From assembly GCF_964199755.1 (NCBI RefSeq), contig NC_133910.1, positions 10,176,711-10,240,710 on the forward strand: a stretch of 64,000 nt of DNA, in the 5' to 3' direction. Each line of letters begins with the position of its first letter. Positions within the stretch are counted from its first letter, which is position 1. Shown here piece by piece: positions 37,711 through 48,948 of this stretch. This stretch comes from Larus michahellis. Its lineage: Eukaryota > Chordata > Aves > Charadriiformes > Laridae. The notes under the pieces were generated by a model, which saw only the letters and a program-made list of their open reading frames with translations, was not told where the DNA came from and did no database searches. A program made the position numbers and the translations under genes.

Positions 37711-39840
37711 AGATAATGGTACTTACATTAGATTCTCTCCAATTAGCAAAATGCAGTAGTTCTTAATCTTGTCTGTATCATGAGGTACACTTTCCTTTAA
37801 GTTTCAGAAGTGCTGTTGTGAAGTTCTTGCTCTGAGTCCAGAAGTCTGGCCCGTGTGCTCCATAACCTGGCTGTTTTTAAAATACAATATTTTTTAATGT
37901 CAGTTAACAGGTTTCACTTATTTTCCTTCCCTGTGCCTGTGAGTGTGCCAGCCATTGCTTGGGGTTTTATTTATCAGCTATGCGAGGGGTTAGGCGTGAA
38001 TGGTATCTACCGTGCAGTTTCCTGTTATTATCTGTTATAGGCACGGTCAGCTGCGCCAGCTTTACTGCTGTCTTCATCTGTTGGAATTTCAGTTGAAGAG
38101 TTTTTAAAAGCTTGTTTCATCAGGGTTTTTTTGAGCTCTTCATCTAATATTATTAAGGCTTAAAGTACATATTAGTTGGATTGCAGCAATATTTGCAGGC
38201 CTCAGTTTATATTGGGCCCTGTTGTGGTAGGCAGTATATGTCTTCCTCAAAACCCCTCTAGTCTGAATAGGCAAATAGTGTGTTCGAAAGCTGAGCACAC
38301 CACTAGGGCCGTATTCTTCCAAAACCTCACAAAAATGCCTGACTGTGCACAAACAGTTGACTTGTGAAGAACCCCATTGCATTCAATCACTGGAAAGGTG
38401 TGCGTGCCAAATCTGTGCAGGCGTCCCTGTGAATGAGGACAGAAATGACAGCCCCTGAGTCAGTAGCTAGTGAAACTGTGAACTAAAATCACCTGGTTTA
38501 TCCAGTACTTTAAGCATAAAGCCCAAACTTTCACAATCTCTGCTATTACTTCATATTGTAAGTGGATCATTTGCTTCATTTTGTTGATTTTTAACTATAG
38601 TAATTGTCATGACAATTACTATAGTTAAAAGGTTTGTGAGTCATGTATGGTGCGACCACCTGACGTTTTGCAAAAAAAATTGCATTTTATAGCATTGTCT
38701 TCTGTTTGTGTTCATTAGTCTGTCACTGTTTACAGCCTTTTTGACCTTGTGATTAGTATTGTTTGCTTTGTTTTTCACAGAATACCATTGAGTTCTCATT
38801 GCATAAAAATGAAGGGTCTGATTTTCAAAAGCCTGCTAATACCTGCAGTTGCCCTTACTGTATATACAGATGTTACAGATGTTAACTTGGGTATATGTAC
38901 AGGTTTGTATGTAGCTTTTTATTTGTGTCTACAGACTGACTTAGTTACTTAAAATAAACTCCTCCATCCTTGAAAGAGGTCATAAAACAAGGAAAAAGTT
39001 TATTTCCCTCCCCCCATCCTTTTTACATTGGGCTGCTATTACTGTATTTCAGTAAATAAATGTATTGTGCATTTATGGGACAGATTTGGTTCGACTGTGC
39101 TTATATTTGTTCAGTTAATATGCATTTTTGGCATGTGTATGATTTTATCATTGATAACACTTCAAGAGATCATTCCTCAGTTTATTGTTTGACTGTTTTT
39201 TATAGGTGTATGCAGGGACATTTCCCTGTGTGTCAAAGGGGAAACAGGCTGATCTTTTGAAGTGCATCTTTGTGGGAGCAGGACTGCAAGTTATTTTGGT
39301 TTGCTGTTGTAATGCATGTAAACACGAGAGGGAGCTGTGTTGTGTGAGGGGCCAACAGCATATTCTGTTCAGTGTCTAGGGTGTCTTGGTAAGCTTTGTG
39401 AACAAAAACTGATTTTGTGGCCATTTCCCCATTAACGGTGTTTCCTCTCCCCTGTCCATACATGTGAGCACTTGTCCTGTCATAACACAATAAATGAAAT
39501 GCCAACAAGATGTTTCAGAAATACATACGCTTTCTTCTAATCACAGTTTAGTAATTCTGTGCATACCTTAGTATTTTGGCTTGCTATGATGAGTAAACAA
39601 GATGTTGTAAACAAAATATGGTGTTGAAGTGGCAGTCATTCAGCAACACGTGTTTTCTGTGGTTCAGAAGGGTCTATCAGCAGCGCCTACTTGTCAGATG
39701 AATGCTTTCTCCTCAGAAATCACAACTCTACATGGCCTCGGCCTTGAGTAAAACAAACGGTTTGATCTTTGTGAGCGAACAAGAGACTGAGGTGCAGCTC
39801 CCGGGCTTTTCTCTGGGGTGCCCTGTGGTAAAGCAGCAAC
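37711..39840. other. Intergenic ZBTB6-RC3H2
   Basis: AT-rich, with several potential poly(A) signals. The only structured element seen is the palindrome at 38589-38630. No coding potential or known repeat was recognised. Confidence 0.5.
38589..38630. repeat. Perfect 42-bp palindrome
   Basis: A 20-base arm starting TTTTAACTATAG and ending TTGTC is followed by AT and then its exact reverse complement. The centre is TCATGA, between 38609 and 38610. There is no spacer and no mismatch, and symmetry stops at the flanking T/G. It could extrude as a cruciform or fold as a 20-bp RNA hairpin if transcribed. It does not look like part of a larger known element. Confidence 0.97.
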
Positions 39841-40267
39841 CCCGGCACTCCCGCCACGGCTCTGAGGCGGCCGGGCCGGGCCCGCGGCCTGTGCGGCGCC
39901 TTCGCCTCTCACCGCCCCGCTAGGCCGCGGCGAGCGGCAGCGGGACAAGCGCTGTGACGGCCTCCAATCCCCTCATCCTCCGAGCGCTAATAATAATAAA
40001 GTTATTAATTAAAATTTGAAAAGGAAAATAAATACTCGACGCTGACACTGAAGACAGGGCGCCGCCCGTCGAGCAGCCGCCGAGGCGCCGGCGAGGCCGA
40101 TCGCGCCGCTAGGGGGCGCTGGCGGCGGCGTCCGCCGTTCTGCCACGCCCGTCTCTATGGCTGCGCCGGGGCACGTCCCACCCAGCCGGCTCCCGCCATG
40201 CCCCGCGGTAGTCACGTGCGGGGCGGCGGCGGCGCGGCCGTTGGGCTCTCGCGCGGCGGCGGGCGGG

Positions 40268-40277
40268 TCTCGCGAGA
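40268..40277. promoter_or_regulatory. TCTCGCGAGA element
   Basis: Exact 10-bp palindromic match to the CpG-island core-promoter motif, 43 bases upstream of the first upstream ATG in the RC3H2 leader. Binding by BANP is established for this motif in vertebrates. Use here is inferred from position. Confidence 0.75.
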
Positions 40278-40299
40278 GGGGGCGGGGCGGCGCTCCCGG

Positions 40300-40434
40300 C
40301 TGTCAGCGCGATGAGGAGGCGCCGCCGAGGCCCCCGCCGCTGCCTCCGCCGGGCCGCGCCGCGCTGCCCGCCCCATGGCGTGTGAGAGGCCGGGGCCGCC
40401 GCCTGCTCCCGGCCCCGCCGCCCGCGCCTCGCAG
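40300..40434 (+). other. RC3H2: RC3H2 exon 1, non-coding (5' end estimated)
   Basis: Ends with CTCGCAG before a consensus gtagga donor (40434/40435), which pairs with the acceptor at 48650-48651 (acttacag). The left border is only an estimate. It contains two upstream ATGs (40311 and 40375), treated as uORFs because the conserved protein starts in exon 2. Confidence 0.55.
40311..40385 (+). other. Upstream ORF 1 in RC3H2 leader (24 codons, Arg-rich)
   Basis: ATG 40311 to TGA 40383-40385, entirely within the presumed exon 1. The peptide is about 40% arginine (MRRRRRGPRR...), which partly reflects CGN-rich DNA. Whether it is on the mRNA depends on the true start site. Confidence 0.4.
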
Positions 40435-43400
40435 GTAGGAGCGGGCTGGGCGGGGGGCGGCTGGCGCCGGAGGGGGGACGACGACGCGGCGACCTGGCGG
40501 GGCCCCGCCCGCCTCCCCCCCCCCCCCCCTTCGCCGCCTCCCGGTGCCCTGCGGGGTCCCGGCGCTGTGGAATCCGGGCGGGGAGCGGGGCCGGGCCTCG
40601 CCCGCCCAGCGCGGCCTGTCGGCGCCCCCGCCCCGCCGGCAACCGGCCACCGCTGCGGCGCGGGGGAGGGGGCTGCCGGGTCCCGCCGCCGCCGCTAGGC
40701 CGCTGGGCCCAGCCGGGGGACGCGGGGCAGCCATTTGGTGGCGGCTCCGAAATGACGGCGAGAGCCGGGGCCGGGCAGGGCTGACAGCGGCCTGGCGGAG
40801 GGGGGCGAGGCTGCCGGGAGCCCCGCCGGGGCCGCGCCGTGCTCCCTGCGCTGGCAGCGGCGACCGTGAGGCGGTGAGGCCGCCGGTCACCTCGGCGGCA
40901 GCCCCCTCGGGCCGCCTCGGCAGACCGGTGTGCGGCGTCCCCCATTGCGGAGGGGAATCGCCCCGGTATCCCGAGCGTTCCCGCTCTGTGGAGCTCTACT
41001 TTAGGGTGATGGTGGAGAGCAGCCATGGTGGAAAACAGGCCGTAGGACTGCACCCTTCGTGTCACGTTTGAAGTGGCTTAAACAAAAAAACCAAAACAAC
41101 TGCGCAGGAAAAGCGTGTCTTGGCTCTGCTGATCCTTGAGGTGCGCTGGGGATTTTAAGTTAAGCATAGAAGTCAGCACAGCGCCCGGGAAAGGGCAGCA
41201 GTGTGACTGGAGAGGGATGAGAATTCAATTACCATCAGGGTTCGAAGTGGGATGGCATGCGTCTTTAGTGAGAGAAAATAATGACAAAATTTGGGCTGAC
41301 GACCAGGAAAATTTCTGATGTAGGGCTGTTTAAGTGCAAACTTAGGATTTTGTTTGGGTTTAATTGTAATTCCTGCAGCTACTCCTGATCATTCTTTCAT
41401 GCTCATTATATCTTAATGTTGAAACAAAAATTAAAAAGAGCCCTTCACATTACATGGATCTAAATTTGTAACTGTAGCAGAAAAGATCTTATTTTAAATG
41501 AGACCCTACAAGTACAATTGTAAATCTTTGAATCAAAATACTGTTCTTTGACCTTTGGTCTGTGTTAAACATCTGTGAAAATTCTAGAAATTAAGGCTTG
41601 TGTTGCTAGTATAAGTATTATTTCATGAAACACTAAATTCTTAATTTTTATAATTAATCACTTTCCCAAGACCTGCATGCCTTTTTAATGAACTTTTTCT
41701 TGTTTCTGCAATGTAAGCAAAGCTTTCCACAAGAAAAGGTTTCTTATTAACTTGTGTTCCTGTCTTGTTTGAGGTCATGGCCATTTCTCTCAAAAATATT
41801 AAATTCCAACAATTTCAGTGTCAGTGCTTGACACTGTTAAGTCCTAGTCTTGAGTATTGATCTCTTATTTAAGGCTTTGTTGATTTACAATAGATAGAAT
41901 ATTTACAGTATCCAGAGGGTAATAGCTAGTAGCATTTGTTTTGTTAGCTGTACGTTACATTTTGTTTGGTAAGATTTTGTCTACCCCTTAATGGGATGAA
42001 TAGAAGTGGTCTCTCCTTACTGACTTGACAGTCCTAACAGAAGGGAAAAACTTTGTGGGCATAGTAAGCTATTCTGTACAAACTTTAAAAGGGCTTTCTG
42101 ACTCCTATGGGACCCTCTGTTTTCTTGCTGATGTCTCAGAATGGAATTAGTATTTCATTAAAACTATTGGGAAAATGTTAGTATACGGAATTTCTCTTTT
42201 GTGAAATGCATAGTTTAAGCATGGGTCTTGATTTAAAAAAAAAAAAAAGGCATGGGGACCTAAGCCATACATGAGGGTTCTTATTCTCTGCAAATATTAA
42301 TGGAGAGCAAGGAATTCTTGGTGTCTCTCTTCTTGAAGTAATTGTGTCAAAATAGATCTGCTTAGAAGTAGATTCCCTTTCTCTGCATTCAGTGTAAGTT
42401 CAACTGATTTTGGTGGCAAAGGAAATCTTTCGTTTATTTTCCCTTCAGTTAGTCCTGAAAAGTCAATACTGTTACAGGAGCTGAATTCATATCAAACTTG
42501 TGGCAAGGACAAACTCTCCTTTCAGTGACACCTATGAAACAGGAAAAAAAAGCCCCACAGTGGTATTACATAAGTACATAGGAAACTTTTCAAATCTAGT
42601 GAGAGGATATCTGCGAGAAGCACCCGAACAGGGACAAGCGGGTGTGAACTGTTGAGGATACACTGATGCTGGTGCTGACTGGGGGGGGATTTACCTCTGA
42701 ATTGAATGAACTTTGGCAGTCACTGAGCAACTGTGAACTTAGATTTGTATCAGTGAATTGTACCACTGTTGATAGAGAATTATTCTTCAGCCACATGTTT
42801 TAGGGAAGGAGAGGGTGTGTAAGCTTTAATTTTTTAAGAAGGTAGCAAGTGAAGCATCCCATGGGTGTTTGGGTGAAACGTGGTCTGGATAAAGAGATAT
42901 ATTCTAGTGTGTCAGCGCGTTTTCTCTTGATGATAACTTTCTGGAGTTTAAATTGGTCTGTAGATATTCCCAATAGCATTAACATTCAGCGAAAAAATGG
43001 CATTGAAATACTCTCTTTAATAGTCATTAAAGACTCCACTTTATATATAGAATTTGCACGTGATTTAAAGAGATTTACATGTGACAGATATTATAGAATG
43101 TAGAAATAAGCAAGTCCGCTCAGTAAAGAGGATTTATTTTGATTTCAAGCCATCAAAGCTGAATGATGCAAAGCTATTACGGGGATGGCCCTTTTCTAAG
43201 CCTTAATGAAGCTAGTTTTTTATATCTGTAGATGATGGCTGTTGAAAAGAAATTAATAAAAGATTCTAGCCCTTTCAGAGAATAATTTAATACTGATAAT
43301 TTGATTATGTGGACATTAAGTTTTTTGACCCAGTCAGGATGCTTTCAGAACTATGTAACTTAGAAAGGAAGGCTTGAAAAAGGTACCTCCTTGTAGTGCA

Positions 43401-46400
43401 AACAAATTACTCATCTGCATAAACGGAAGATTATAATGGAGATCACTTCAAAAAAGATCTATGTGGTCAGTATCAAGGACTCTTTAATTTAGTGATTAAA
43501 AATCAACCAAATTCTAAGATTTTGGCTTAAATCCACAGTGGGATTGTAATTGCACTAGCTTAATTTGTGAAAATGCCATATAATCCCACAAGTTTTTCAA
43601 GATTTTCCCTCATCTGTAGAGAAGACTTTCCTTTGTTCAGTACTGACAGAACTGCTCCGTGTCACATTATGAAACTCTCCTTCGTGCGTATCCTGCGAGG
43701 GAGCTGATGGAATCGGCCTGAGCAGAGCAGACCTAATGTGGAGCTGCGAGGCCGCCTCTTCTGCTCAGAAACAAGGCTGCTGGCGGTACTGCTGCTTCTC
43801 TGCTTTTTTCTAGGCATTTGCCTAGCTATGGGGGAGCTGAGTTCAAGCCTTCAACTGTTACCTTGAAAAGGGGTGAAACTCGTGTAGCTCACATTTTGGT
43901 AAATGCCCTAACTCCAAGCAATGTGTGGCCCTGAAGGGGATCACTGCCTGCCTCGTGTTCAACCTGTTTGGCTTTGAAGAGAGGAAGTTTTCTGAGGCTG
44001 AGACCCACACTCGCCATGCTATCTAGGAACTGGGGCATGTAGCTGGGGAAGAGGCACTGAATTTTTGTTCCTTGCTCAAAGAAGCATACTTAGATTTAAT
44101 CCAATGACTGATTAGTAAAAATGCACAAATGATCTCTAAAAATGAAGTAAAATCCAAGTTGTCTGCTCGGGCAGCTGAAGACTAGGCCACGGTTGTCTTT
44201 TGATGAATATTCAGTCCTTTTATGTGTGAGGAATAGCTTCAAGGGGATGGACTGAAATTGCCCCATCTCTATACGTATGTGTTTGGATGCTTCTTTGTAA
44301 AATGGAAACATGGGTTAATACTATTTAAAAGTACTTGAGTTTGTATCTCTTAGTGAAGGTGGGAAATCTGGCCAGTAAATTAAAATGAAAGGCAACTCCA
44401 GCACCACTAACTAAAGAACTCCCTTTCTCTATTTTTGTGTCAAGTTGTTGGAACTACTGAGGTCGTTAACTTCTGGTGTGAAGTCTCTAAGCCTTGGATA
44501 AAGGTAGACTTTAAGATAAAGCATTGCCATCAGAATTTCTAATTAGCTAGTCCAGGCAATGTTCAGCTCAACATGCTGGCTCAGTATCGTGTCATGGGGT
44601 TCTGAAACCTCTCCTTGCCTTGCTTAATGAGTACCGATACTGAACTCAGGAGGCCAAGCGCCAGATGTTCGACATTGCTCTTCCTAGATCAAGCCCTCTG
44701 TCTTTAAAGGTTTGTTGGAATTCCTGCAGATTTGTGTCATGTCCCTGCCTTCAAAATAGCCCTTTATTATATCTGACAAAAATGTGCTAATTTTTGACTG
44801 GGTTTTGGTTGATTGGTAGATACTGATAGAACAGAAGAGTAGGCAGAACAGACGGATAAACTGCAGAGCCTGGTGCTGTAGCCTTTCCTGAGAAATGTGT
44901 GAATTTGGAAATTTTTCCAGATAGCAATTTTCATGGAATGTATATGTATTTGAGACATGAGGCATCTCTATCAGGTTTGCTCAAAATTGGTCCAGGTGTC
45001 CTGAGGTTTATGTGGGAGAGGAATATACTAATAAAACAGCATGATCACCTAAGCTTGGTTTCTTTAGGAAATCAGGATTAAATAATAGTTACCATGTCCA
45101 AAGGTTGCAGAGTTAAGTGCAATGACTTGGATTAGTTATAGAGAGTGTCATGGGATTAGGTAGCTAAAAGTTAATGTAAAATAAGAACATGTAAATCTTA
45201 CAACTTCCATCATTTGTAGATGGTACAGCTGTTTGAGGAAGATCATGGGGCTTCACCTTTCTCCTCTTCCACCCAATCTTCCAATTTCATCAAATATCCG
45301 GGTCTAAAATTATCATGAGAAAATCAATCATTTATCGTTGTTACTCCACTCCATTGCAACCAGTACCGCAGTGGGAAAATGTTGCTGTGTTAGAAACAGC
45401 AAGTTACTCAACTGTAATAGTTTTTATTTATTATGTAATTTCTGAATTTAGGTTTATGTGTTTTTCAGTTTGTCATCTGAACTATTGCTTCTAATAGTAT
45501 TACTATAAAATTTATTGTAATGGTACTATGTAAACATTTTTTTAAGTAAGGACTACCATGTCTTTTCAAACTGTTTACCTGGTATGTTTGGCCAGTTTCT
45601 GTACCGGCCATTGCTTTGGGATTTTTTTTGCAGGGTGCTTCTACTTTGACAGGGAAGAGAAGCCGCGCGTATGTTTAGAGACAGATAACGTGTCTGCCGG
45701 AAGGAACAGAGCGAGGGTAATTGCACTAACCGAGTATACTGCCCATTAAAAACAAACCCAAGCTGACTTGTAGTTGGCCTTCTTTATTACGCTCTCCTCC
45801 TTGTGTTTGCTCGGTGTAGAGCACTGGAGCAATTTGTTCTTCAAGAGGACATCCCTGAAATACATTGTTTCTGACAAGGAGCAAGAATCTATTAAACATT
45901 TGCCTTATGCTTTTTGTAGAAGTTGACATGATAATTAGGAGATGTGAGATTGTTTTCTGAACACACTGGAGTGCAAGAATGGCAGGGTAGCTGGCATGCT
46001 TAATAGAGTATGGAGACTTCCTCTGCATGGCTGCCTGAAGTTTTAGGAGTTGAGAGCTTTCCCCAGCTCTCTGCTGATTTAATTAGATTATTTTTCCTGT
46101 CAAGAAATCTGAAGGTCAACACATGCTCAGTAGAATCTGTCATTTATGATAATTAAACACACAGAGATAGATCTTTAAAAATTGGTGATGCACGCTTTAA
46201 GAATCTGTTGTGTTTCATTTCTATGCTGGTCGGGAAAACAAACTACTGTATTTTAAAAGCTTGTAAATAGAGAGGCGGCTGATCCTTGCAAGTCTCTGAA
46301 GTATCTGTGGAAACTGAATGTGGGTGCTGTCTCAGAGCAGGTTCCTGCATTTGAGGTAATTAATGAGCAGTGTGGAAATAGAGCCTGTTTATTAGGAGAC

Positions 46401-48651
46401 TGACAGTGACCAACAGTGTTTTAGCAATTGAGCTGTGTGCGTACGAGCCTCTTAAACTTTTCCCTGTGTGAGCTATGACAGTAGCACATTCCCAGAGTCC
46501 TCTTGTTTGGGCTCTTACCTGTGTCAGGCAGTCAGACAAGTGAAAAACCACCATCAGCAGTAGTGTTGGTGTTAGTATTTTGACATTTCTTGTAATGCTG
46601 GCGAAAAGCTTTAAGGGGAGTGTTTACTGTAAGGCTTTACAATTCCGCGCTTCTCTTGTCCTGCTGTTCTGGTAGGAAAGCTGAAGTAGATGTGCTAAGG
46701 AAATGGTGGGATTCTTTATAGTGGCGTTAAAAATCTTTCTAGGCGTGTTGGCTCATTGTTTGGTTTTGCTGTTATTTGTTTTCCTTTTGAATTTCCTTGG
46801 TTAAAAGGTGTACATAGCAATAGCAGATTAGAGGACTGCAATTTTTTTCATCCCTGCAAGAGCTTTGATTGTGCTTTCCTAGAAGTTGTATGAGAATCTG
46901 TTTTGTCCAATGCATGTGAATATTCTGGCTTATGTCGAAAGTGTTACCTCAGCAGTTTGGTTTTGAAGGGACAGGTTCAGCTTTCAGTTTGTTGTGTTTT
47001 ACACTTGCTATGGGAATTCATTTGGGGGAAAAATCGCTGCATAATATTGAAAAGCTCACTGAGATAAGGACATCTTGTACAAGTATCCTGTTACTTAAAG
47101 GGCACTGAATGTTCATAGTACTAAATAGAATGTCTAAACAGATGGTCATAATTAACATAAAATACATCACCGATAGTCTGTTTGGTGTTCTAGTAATTAT
47201 TTCAATGGTCCGATACTTCAGCATTAATTAAACTGTAGCACAGCCAACAATGGAATTGCAGTAAAGAGTTACCAAATTCAAAGCGGAGGGGCGATCTCAG
47301 CTTCAGCTTCCTCAAAACAATTACCATTTATTCCCATCATTGGAGGGGAAAAAAAAAAAAGGAAAAAAGAACGTTAAACATGTAATTAAAACAGTTGTGT
47401 ATGTGCATTTCTAACAAGCTGCTAGGAGAAGCTTGTTCCTAGCCTTGAAGTGAACTAACTGGTCTCGAGGTTGCCAGAAAGTCACCACCATTGCACATTG
47501 CAAGAGGGTGGGGCTGCTCCGCGCCGAGGGGAAGCTGTGGATTTAATTCTTCATGACGAAAGCTTGAATGTAAACAGTTTTGGTGGACTTCTTAGGCCTG
47601 TTACCTTTTTCGAGAACATGCATTATATAAGACGGGATGTCTTTCACAACAATTTCTATAAACCCGTGTTTTCTTTGCAATACATTTATGTAAATGATTT
47701 GCATGGCACTACTGCACAGAGTGAGATGTTTCAAGAGAAAAGACTTAATAGCAAGCCAACTGAAGTTATTGCTTGCCTTATCGTAAGTTTTGTTGTAAAT
47801 AGGTGGGTTTTCAACTCATCAGAGAGTTTCTCACTGGGAGTTCATGGAAGTGGAGTTGCGTTGTTGTGTCAGGCAGAGGTGTGAAAAGCAAAATTCAATA
47901 TGGCGATCTCTGTCCCTGAGGGCTCCGACAGGTCCTCGGGAGAAAAGGAGGAAGTAACTTGAGAGAATCATAATACTAGAAACTAATGTCTCATTCTTTT
48001 AGTGTTTTCTTATGATTCTTAACTTTTGTTAATTGATTTGTTAATGGATTTGTCTTTCACAGAAAAAGAAAATGTGTCTGGTTGTTTGTTTTTTTTTAAA
48101 AAAAAGCAAAGCTGTGTTTAGTTCAGTGGCTGAATAAGATCTGTAGAAGGAAGGCATTGTTCTACTTCACGGCAAATGGAAATAACATTTTAACTCCCCT
48201 GGGCCAAAAATAAAAATTTCTGTGTCTTCTCCCCACCCCAGGCCCGTTCTACAACCAGGGAGCATTTTCAGGGTTTTGAAAACTTGAGGTTAGATGAGAT
48301 AGTGTGAGAGATGGTTACTGTGATTCATGCCTTTATGCTTTCTGTGCCAATAAATGTCTTCCTCTTCCTACACTAAAGGTGTATTTAATCCTGTGAGAAG
48401 AATTTTAATGGCATTTATTGTGAATAGGTTCGACTACAATTTATGATAGACTGCATTAATTCAGTTCATGAGCCTTTTTTGGTACAATTATTAAACTAAC
48501 ACAAAGTTGAGTTTTTTGAGTACTTCAACGTAAGAATTTGGTTTTGATTCTGTAAAATATTTAAATAGCGGTTTGATGTTTGTTTTTCTAATTAAAAATC
48601 ATTCTAAATTACCAGAAAACATGTTTTAAATATTCTGTTATTCACTTACAG
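40435..48651 (+). other. RC3H2: RC3H2 intron 1
   Basis: An 8.2-kb intron. Its first 0.5 kb is still CpG island, including a 15-C run at 40515-40529. The remainder is AT-rich with A/T homopolymers (42235-42247, 47350-47361) and no recognised mobile element. A 137-codon open frame at 47471-47884 resembles no known protein and is probably chance. Confidence 0.6.
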
Positions 48652-48948
48652 CTGCCAAAACATAGTACAGTGAAATAATGGTCTGCTAGCCTGCTAAACA
48701 AGTGTCCAGCTTCCACAATGCCTGTGCAGGCAGCTCAGTGGACAGAATTTCTGTCCTGCCCAATCTGCTACAACGAGTTTGATGAGAATGTGCACAAACC
48801 CATCAGCTTAGGTTGCTCTCACACTGTCTGTAAGACCTGCCTGAACAAGCTTCATCGCAAGGCATGTCCTTTCGACCAGACTGCCATCAATACAGACATC
48901 GATGTGCTTCCTGTAAACTTTGCACTCCTCCAGTTAGTTGGAGCCCAG
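48652..48948 (+). CDS. RC3H2: RC3H2 exon 2 (leader end and residues 1-77, RING)
   Basis: Acceptor acttacag. The ATG at 48718 begins [20 protein letters not shown]. It carries the whole RING finger, whose last ligand is Asp53 as usual for Roquins. Ends in phase 0 at QLVGAQ before gtatga. The 66 leader bases hold the end of one uORF and a 3-codon uORF at 48678-48689. Confidence 0.96.

Larger units (their letters stand above)
39841..40434 (+). promoter_or_regulatory. RC3H2: CpG island promoter of RC3H2
   Basis: CpG-rich block from about 39.84 to 41.0 kb, interrupted by a short AT-rich patch (39986-40035). It contains an exact TCTCGCGAGA palindrome at 40268-40277, the CpG-island motif known to bind BANP, and an E-box CACGTG at 40213-40218. 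No TATA box. The start site is probably a little downstream of 40277. Confidence 0.7.

Noticed and set aside
47471-47884. 137-codon plus-strand open frame in RC3H2 intron 1
   Set aside because: No recognised motif, no flanking splice signals that fit RC3H2, and a length expected by chance in 64 kb.
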